Under the pieces are notes generated by a model. The model was not told the origin of the DNA and ran no database searches. It was given only the letters and a program-made list of their open reading frames with translations. Shown piece after piece: positions 57,997-64,000 of a stretch of DNA of 64,000 nucleotides; the first letter of the stretch is position 1; each line of letters opens with the position of its first letter. The DNA comes from Thinopyrum elongatum (Eukaryota; Streptophyta; Magnoliopsida; Poales; Poaceae): NCBI GenBank assembly GCA_011799875.1, contig JAAAXO010000338.1, positions 387,937-451,936 of the forward strand, written 5' to 3'. The translations under genes were made by a program, and so were the position numbers.

Positions 57997-58918
57997 TGAT
58001 GAGGACATCAATACCATTGTTACACCCACAGCCCCTGCTTCTATACATACTGGACCAATTACTAGAGCTCGCGCACGTCAATTAAAATATCAGGTACTTT
58101 CGTTTCTTGGTAATGATTCTAAAGTTCATGAGAATATGATGCTGCCTAAATTGGATACATTTGTTTTGCTTACAAATGAAGGGCCTAGCTTGGACAAGAA
58201 AGAGGAACCTTGGAGCAAGTTCAAGCATGGAGATGATGGCATGCACAAGGGGAACAAGAACGGAGTTACAAGTGATGATTTCAGGACTTTGAAGCCACCA
58301 TAATGAGTGCAGGAAGCCTTGGACGAAATATACAAGATGTCACTTCATAAATTTCGTCCAGCGGCTATTATAGGTGCTGCGTCACCTTATTATTGGGCCA
58401 GGCCCATGTAATTTCGAAATACTTGAGTATAGGCTGTTTTTAGAGTCCGTATGTGTGGGGAAACAAGAGATAGGGTTGGTTTCGGACCCCTCCTTCAAGG
58501 GCCACGAAATCCCCTCCTCTTCCTCCATATATACAGCCCTTAGGGCACCGTTTAGACTTTGGGTTTTGTTTAGATTAAAATTTCGCCATAGCTGCAACTT
58601 CGCGTACTTCGTTTGTGTTCAACGACCAGACCAAGACGTCACAGAACCCCACCTTGATCAATAAAGCTTTCATCTTATATTCGCAATATCCAGATTGCAA
58701 ATCTTAGTTTCTTGCTTGTTCTTCGTTTGCTTGCAGGAGATAGACCCTCGTGGTCAGGTTGATTGTGCTCCGGCGTGGTCAATAACCTCTCGGAGTTGGT
58801 TTAGCGATTGCTAAGGCGCGACGTCCTCGCACGTTCGTAGTCGGATCGTCAAAGTCTACTCCACCAAAAACGATAGCTATCATCTCATCGAAAGATCGGG
58901 ACACCCTCGCCTCTATCA
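57997..58918 (+). mobile_element. Family-A LTR, flanks GCCTC / TGAAA
   Basis: 922 bp, K-beta. Its right joint with A RT is the mirror image of the joint at 15235/15236. No target duplication. Confidence 0.9.
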
Positions 58919-59803
58919 TGAAATCTCTCACAAAACGCCTATAGAAACCAGCGAGTCCAAGAAAACTCCTCACTTGAGTGACCGTTTTGGGCTGTGGCCA
59001 ACTCTCAATAGCTTCAATCTTGGCTTTATCAACTTCAATTCCCTGTGGAGTAACAACATAGCCAAGAAAAGATACTCGGTCGGTGCAAAAGGTGCACTTC
59101 CCAAGGTTACCAAACAAACGTGCATCACGTAAAGCAATAAAAACAGCACGTAAATGTTCCAAATGTTCCTCCAAAGATCTGCTATAAATCAGTATATCAT
59201 CAAAATAGACTACCACAAATCGTCCAATTGAAGCACGTAAAACTTCGTTCATTAATCTCATGAAAGTACTAGGTGCATTAGTTAACCCAAAAGGCATGAC
59301 TAACCACTCATATAATCCAAACTTTGTTTTAAATGCTGTTTTCCATTCATCCCCCAATTTCATACGAATTTGATGGTATCCACTACGCAAATCAACTTTG
59401 GAGAATATTGTAGAGCCACTCAATTCATCAAGCATATCATCTAGTCTAGGAATAGGATGACGATAACGAATAGTAATATTATTAATGCCTCTACAATCAA
59501 CACACATACGCGATGTACCATCCTTTTTCGGCACTAGAATAATAGGAACAGCACAAGGACTAAGGGATTCGCGTATATAACCTTTGTCGAGCAACTCCTG
59601 TACTTGACGCATAATCTCCTTCGTCTCCTCTAGATTGGTACGGTATGGCGCACGGTTTGGCAACGAAGCACCGGGAATTAAGTCAATCTGATGCTCAATC
59701 CCGCGAATAGGTGGTAATCCCGGTGGCACGTCTTGTGGAAAGACGTCAGCGAACTCCTGCAAAATGTTAGTGACCGCAGGAGGCAAAGAGGAAGGCACGT
59801 CCT
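58919..59803 (-). pseudogene. pol: A RT fragment (minus)
   Basis: Open minus-strand RT from [12 protein letters not shown] to FYRRFVRDF, with [18 protein letters not shown] and YFDD. Only RT is present; both ends are LTR joints (B LTR at 59804, A LTR at 58918). RASIGRF for RAFIGRF is a private change. Confidence 0.88.
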
Positions 59804-60785
59804 TGATGAGGACATGACTACCTTGGATACGACCAAAAATATTGCATACATGTATATTTGTGAGGTGATTTCTAATGCAAACTATGCAATAATTTATTTG
59901 TGTCATCCACGACAAAAATACTTCACAAACTTTTGTGCCATGTCTAATTGCAGGTGTATGGGACATTTGTACAATTCACATATGAAGATAAGGGAAAAAG
60001 AGAAGTTTAGTTGCTGTTCAAAAAGTCCTCTCACGTCACTTTTGGGCCAAGAGAAGATAGAGTCCAAGTCTCTCACGTTCTGGATTCAGATTCGGACTGC
60101 ACAGACATACCTGACTCAAAACGCCAAGAACTTTTTCATACGGACTCCGAATTGGGTGATTCTTTTTTTGTTGGAAAGTAGATTTCGTGCTCTTTCCAAC
60201 CCAATTTGACTCACCTTAAAATTCATCCGGAGCTATGAGTTATCGACGAAACAATCTGATGCTGTAGCAGAATCCGAGTCAAACTACAAGTCCAAAGGTG
60301 TTGCATCACCTCCACTTGGGCCCATGAGCCTTGTACGACCTAGGGTTAGTTTTAGGCTGCCTTGGGACGTCCTCCCACCTCCTTGGCCGCCACCCCTTGC
60401 TCCTATATAAGTAGATCCATCTAGTAGCTTTTTGCTTGGGATTTGTTTAGTTAAAAGTTAGCCATTGCAACTTCGTGTACTTCGTTTGTGTCCAACGACC
60501 AGACCAAGACCGCTTTCGGATCCCCACCATTATCAATACTTCATCTATATTCGCAATATTCAGATTGCATTATCATATTCTTGCTTGTTCTTCGATTGCG
60601 TGCAGGAATAAACCTTCGTGGTCAGGCTGATCGTGCTTCCAGCATCGTCAGTAACCTCAGGAGATTGGTTTAGCGATTGCTAAGGCGCAACGTCGTGCAC
60701 GTTTGTAGTCGGATCGTCAAAGTCGGCTCCACCAAATCGATAGTTACCATCTCATCGAAAGATCGGGACACCCTCGCCTCTATCA
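59804..60785 (+). mobile_element. Family-B 5' LTR, left flank GTCCT
   Basis: 982 bp, subtype I U3, followed by a primer site. Its coding tail is interrupted: TTTGACTCACC where others read TTGGNTTCACC gives a stop. Confidence 0.9.
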
Positions 60786-61473
60786 AGTGGTATCAGTTTT
60801 CAGGTTGCTCGGTGAGAATTTCCAGTTTTCCCTAGATTAGATTTATTTTCTTACGTATTGTCCAAAAAAAAAGCCACAAAAAAAAATTAGGGTTAGTTCA
60901 TCATATCCGAACCAATCTGAGCCTTTGCATAATCTTTTTAGGGTTTTTGCTTTGTTGAATTTGCGGTTGCATCGTCGTGTCAAGTTGCTGGTCTTAGCGT
61001 CTAGTTCTTTAGAGTTTCGAGTTCTGTTCACAAGTTGTCACGCCGCCGCCGCACCATCATCATCGCCCCTACAATATACCACCACAGCTTATATGCTATT
61101 TCTCTGAGTCCATATACCACCACCGATCCGAGTCCATATACCACCACCAATCCGAGTCCACATATACTACCGTCATATACCATCACCAGTCCGAGTTCCA
61201 CCATATTCATCTCTGCCACCAGTCCTAGTCCGAGTCCAGTATTTATTCCTTTATTTTAGAGTTCCAGATCACGCGATACTGCGAGTCGTGAACAAGTCGG
61301 ATTCCCCAATTTTCGTGCTACCCGTAGAAGAAAAATAGTTCCAGTTTCAAAAAAAAAAAAACTAAGTCTGGAAAATTCTGGCTAGGCAGTTTTTAGACCA
61401 TTTGTAGACTTTTTCGAAAAAAAATTGTTGCGGAGCAAAAAAAAAAAGTGCAAAAAAAGAAAAGAAAAAAAGA
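60786..61473 (+). other. Hybrid leader: B start, A continuation
   Basis: Begins with B-type primer site (TGGTATCAGTTTTC, 60788-60801) and B leader to about 60860, then follows A leader (compare 8235-8850) including the CCATATACCACCACCGAT repeat and the A-rich tracts. Cut by an A LTR at 61474 within the A-rich tract. No gene. Confidence 0.8.
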
Positions 61474-62395
61474 TGATGAGGACATCAATACCATTGTTAC
61501 ACCCACAGCCCCTGCTTCTATACATACTGGACCGATTACTAGAGCTCGCGCACGCCAATTAAAATATCAGGTACTTTCGTTTCTTGGTAATGATTCTAAA
61601 GTTCATGAGAATATGATGCTGCCTAAATTGGATACATTTGTTTTGTTTACAAATGAAGGGCCTAGCTTGGACAAGAAAGAGGAACCTTGGAGCAAGTTCA
61701 AGCATGGAGATGATGGCATGCACAAGGGGAACAAGAACGGAGTTACAAGTGATGATTTCAGGACTTTGAAGCCACCATAATGAGTGCAGGAAGCCTTGGA
61801 CGAAATATACAAGATGTCACTTCATAAATTTCGTCCAGAGGCTATTATAGGTGCTGCGTCACCTTATTATTGGGCCAGGCCCATGTAATTTCGAAATACT
61901 TGAGTATAGGCTGTTTTTAGAGTCCGTATGTGTGGGGAAACAAGAGATAGGGTTGGTTTCGGACCCCTCCTTCAAGGGCCACGAAATCCCCTCCTCTTCC
62001 GCCATATATACAGCCCTTAGGGCACCGTTTAGACTTTGGGTTTTGTTTAGATTAAAAGTTCGCCATAGCTGCAACTTCGCGTACTTCGTTTGTGTTCAAC
62101 GACCAGACCAAGACGTCACAGAACCCCACCTTGATCAATAAAGCTTTCATCTTATATTCGCAATATCCAGATTGCAAATCTTAGTTTCTTGCTTGTTCTT
62201 CGTTTGCTTGCAGGAGATAGACCCTCGTGGTCAGGTTGATTGTGCTCCGGCGTGGTCAATAACCTCTCGGAGTTGGTTTAGCGATTGCTAAGGCGCGACG
62301 TCCTCGCACGTTCGTAGTCGGATCGTCAAAGTCTACTCCACCAAAAACGATAGCTATCATCTCATCGAAAGATCGGGACACCCTCGCCTCTATCA
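61474..62395 (+). mobile_element. Family-A LTR, flanks AAAGA / CATAT
   Basis: 922 bp, K-beta. Both flanks are A leader but about 170-180 bp apart in that leader, so it is not a clean insertion. Confidence 0.9.
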
Positions 62396-62618
62396 CATAT
62401 CATAAGCCTTCCCAGCTCCACATACATCTACGTCGTGCGTTTGACACCACCTGGCAATCGCTCTGTCCAATCTTTGAGAGTTTTGACTACAACGGTTGCC
62501 GATCACCACCTGCTGCTGGGTAAGAACTGGTAAGCATTTGAGATTCGCTTGACGGATTTGTGATACACCACCACCACCACTTCCTAGTAGTCTGTAGGAT
62601 CGTATTCTTGTGTGTTTC
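62396..62618 (+). other. A leader 3' fragment
   Basis: Matches 9023-9249 up to just before the gag ATG, including GGTAAGAACTGGTAAG and the TTCCTAGTAG segment. Cut at GTGTGTTTC by a B LTR. Confidence 0.83.
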
Positions 62619-63600
62619 TGATGAGGACATGACTACCTTGGATACGACCAAAAATATTGCATACATGTATATTTGTGAGGTGATTTCTAATGCAAACTAT
62701 GCAATAATTTATTTATGTCATCCAAGACAAAAATACTTCACAAACTTTTGTGCCATGTCTAATTGCAGGTGTATGGGAGATTTGTACAATCCACATATGA
62801 AGATAAGGGAAAAAGAGAAGTTTATGTGCTGTTCAAAAAGTCATATCACGTCACTTTTGGGCCAAGAGAAGATAGAGTCCAAGTCTCTCACGTTCTGGAT
62901 TCAGATTCGGACTGCACAGACATACCTGACTCAAAACACCAAGAACTATTTCATACGGACTCCGAATTGGGTGATTCTTTTTTTGTTGGAAAGTAGATTT
63001 CGTGCTCTTTCTAACCCAATTGGTTTCACCTTCAAATTCATCCGGAGCGTTGAGTTGTCGTCGAAACAATCTGACGCTGTAGCAGAATCCGAGTCAAACT
63101 ACAAGTCCAAAGGTGTTGCATCACCTCCACTTGGGCCCATTGGCCTTGTACGACCTAGGGTTAGTTTTAGGCTGCCTTGGGACATCCTCCCACCTCCTTG
63201 GCCGCCACCCCTTGCTCCTATATAAGTAGATCCATCTAGTAGCTTTTTGCTTGGGATTTGTTTAGTTAAAAGTTAGCCATTGCAACTTCGTGTACTTCGT
63301 TTGTGTCCAACGACCAGACCAAGACCGCTTTCGGATCCCCACCTCTATCAATACTTCATCTATATTCGCAATATTCAGATTGCATTATCATATTCTTGCT
63401 TGTTCTTCGATTGCGTGCAGGAATAGACCTTCGTGGTCAGGCTGATCGTGCTTTCAGTATCGTCAGTAACCTCGGGAGATTGGTTTAGCGATTGCTAAGG
63501 CGCAACGTCGTGCACGTTTGTAGTCGGATCGTCAAAGTCGACTCCACCAAATCGATAGCTATCATCTCATCGAAAGATCGGGACACCCCCGCCTCTATCA
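62619..63600 (+). mobile_element. Family-B LTR, flanks GTTTC / TCCCG
   Basis: 982 bp, subtype II. Left flank A leader, right flank minus-strand A integrase. No target duplication and no primer site or polypurine tract next to it. Confidence 0.9.
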
Positions 63601-64000
63601 TCCCGTCTCATCTTTGGCCAAAAGAAATGTGTAGCAAGTACATCCTCCGTCTTCTTTACGCCAAAGTGTCCCATTAATCCTCCTCCATGCGCCTCCTGCA
63701 ACAACAAAAGACGAACGGAGCTAGCTGGATGCATAGCTTGTTAGCACGAAACACAAATCCATCGTTAACGACGAACTTGTTCCATGTTGTCCCTTCTTTA
63801 CAATTCTGCAATACATCTTTAAATTCAGCATCATGCACATATTGATCTTTGATGGTCTCCAAACCAAATATTTTAAAGTCAAGTTGTGAAAGCATAGTAT
63901 AACGACGAGACAATGCATCAGCAATAACATTTTCTTTACCCTTCTTGTGTTTAATGACATAAGGGAAAGTCTCAATGAATTCAACCCATTTAGCATGTCT
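63601..64000 (-). pseudogene. pol: A pol fragment at window edge: RNase H end, integrase start
   Basis: Minus strand from RNase H ([22 protein letters not shown]) to the integrase zinc domain ([10 protein letters not shown]...FFWPKMRRD), running off the window. A 1-nt loss near 63729 (GCTGGATGC for GCTGGAATGC) shifts the frame between LCI and ASSVRL. Confidence 0.85.

Noticed and set aside
5126..64000. Host genes or non-coding RNA genes between elements
   Set aside because: Every stretch over 300 bp could be assigned to A or B LTR, leader, gag or pol, or to satellite; no tRNA or rRNA-like sequence was seen.

Overview
This window is plant centromeric or pericentromeric heterochromatin, most likely from a wheat/Aegilops/barley-type grass. 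It contains no host gene, no RNA gene and nothing prokaryotic. Three things point there. A tandem satellite with a unit of about 553 bp lies at 1-5125 and 42561-45116. The rest is Ty3/gypsy LTR retrotransposon DNA of the CRM (centromeric) type. These elements sit almost only inside the satellite or inside one another. The satellite period recalls the published wheat centromere satellites CentT550/CentT566, and the two element families recall Cereba (autonomous) and Quinta (non-autonomous). Those names come from memory of the literature; I could not align anything.

Family A is autonomous. Its LTR is 922 bp (TGATGAGGACATCAATACC...CTCTATCA), its primer site matches initiator tRNA-Met, and it has one gag-PR-RT-RNaseH-IN frame that runs past the polypurine tract into the 3' LTR. 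The last ~100 residues, with the [11 protein letters not shown] (CR-type) motif, are therefore LTR-encoded. Family B is non-autonomous. Its LTR is about 982 bp, its U3 is unrelated to A, and its LTR ends and R-U5 are A-like. It has no pol, only a ~699-residue frame: a gag domain, a region of unknown function, and ~200 LTR-encoded residues.

Layout. The left satellite (1-5125) carries a solo A LTR with perfect target duplication. At 5126-42560 an outer B element (B0, minus strand) sits in the satellite. A1 (7215-33501, TSD ACTAG) is inserted in the B0 leader. B1 (10698-29211, TSD ACGTG) is inserted in A1 gag, and its interior is rearranged with A and B pieces. A second A insertion (33584-40378, TSD GACAG) lies further along the B0 leader. 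The right satellite is 42561-45116. From 45117 to 64000 lies a mosaic of A and B fragments in both orientations, punctuated by full-length LTRs whose flanks mostly do not match.

Nearly all coding copies are broken. The intact frames are two 699-residue B ORFs (11073-13172, 23123-25222) and 5'-truncated A pol frames (26741-28219, 34788-36548, 37164-39455). The main interest is recombination: chimeric LTRs with B-type U3 and A-type R-U5 switching at the same U3/R point, LTRs with all combinations of U3 and U5 subtypes, one integrase deletion carried by two copies with different LTR types, and many short-homology junctions.
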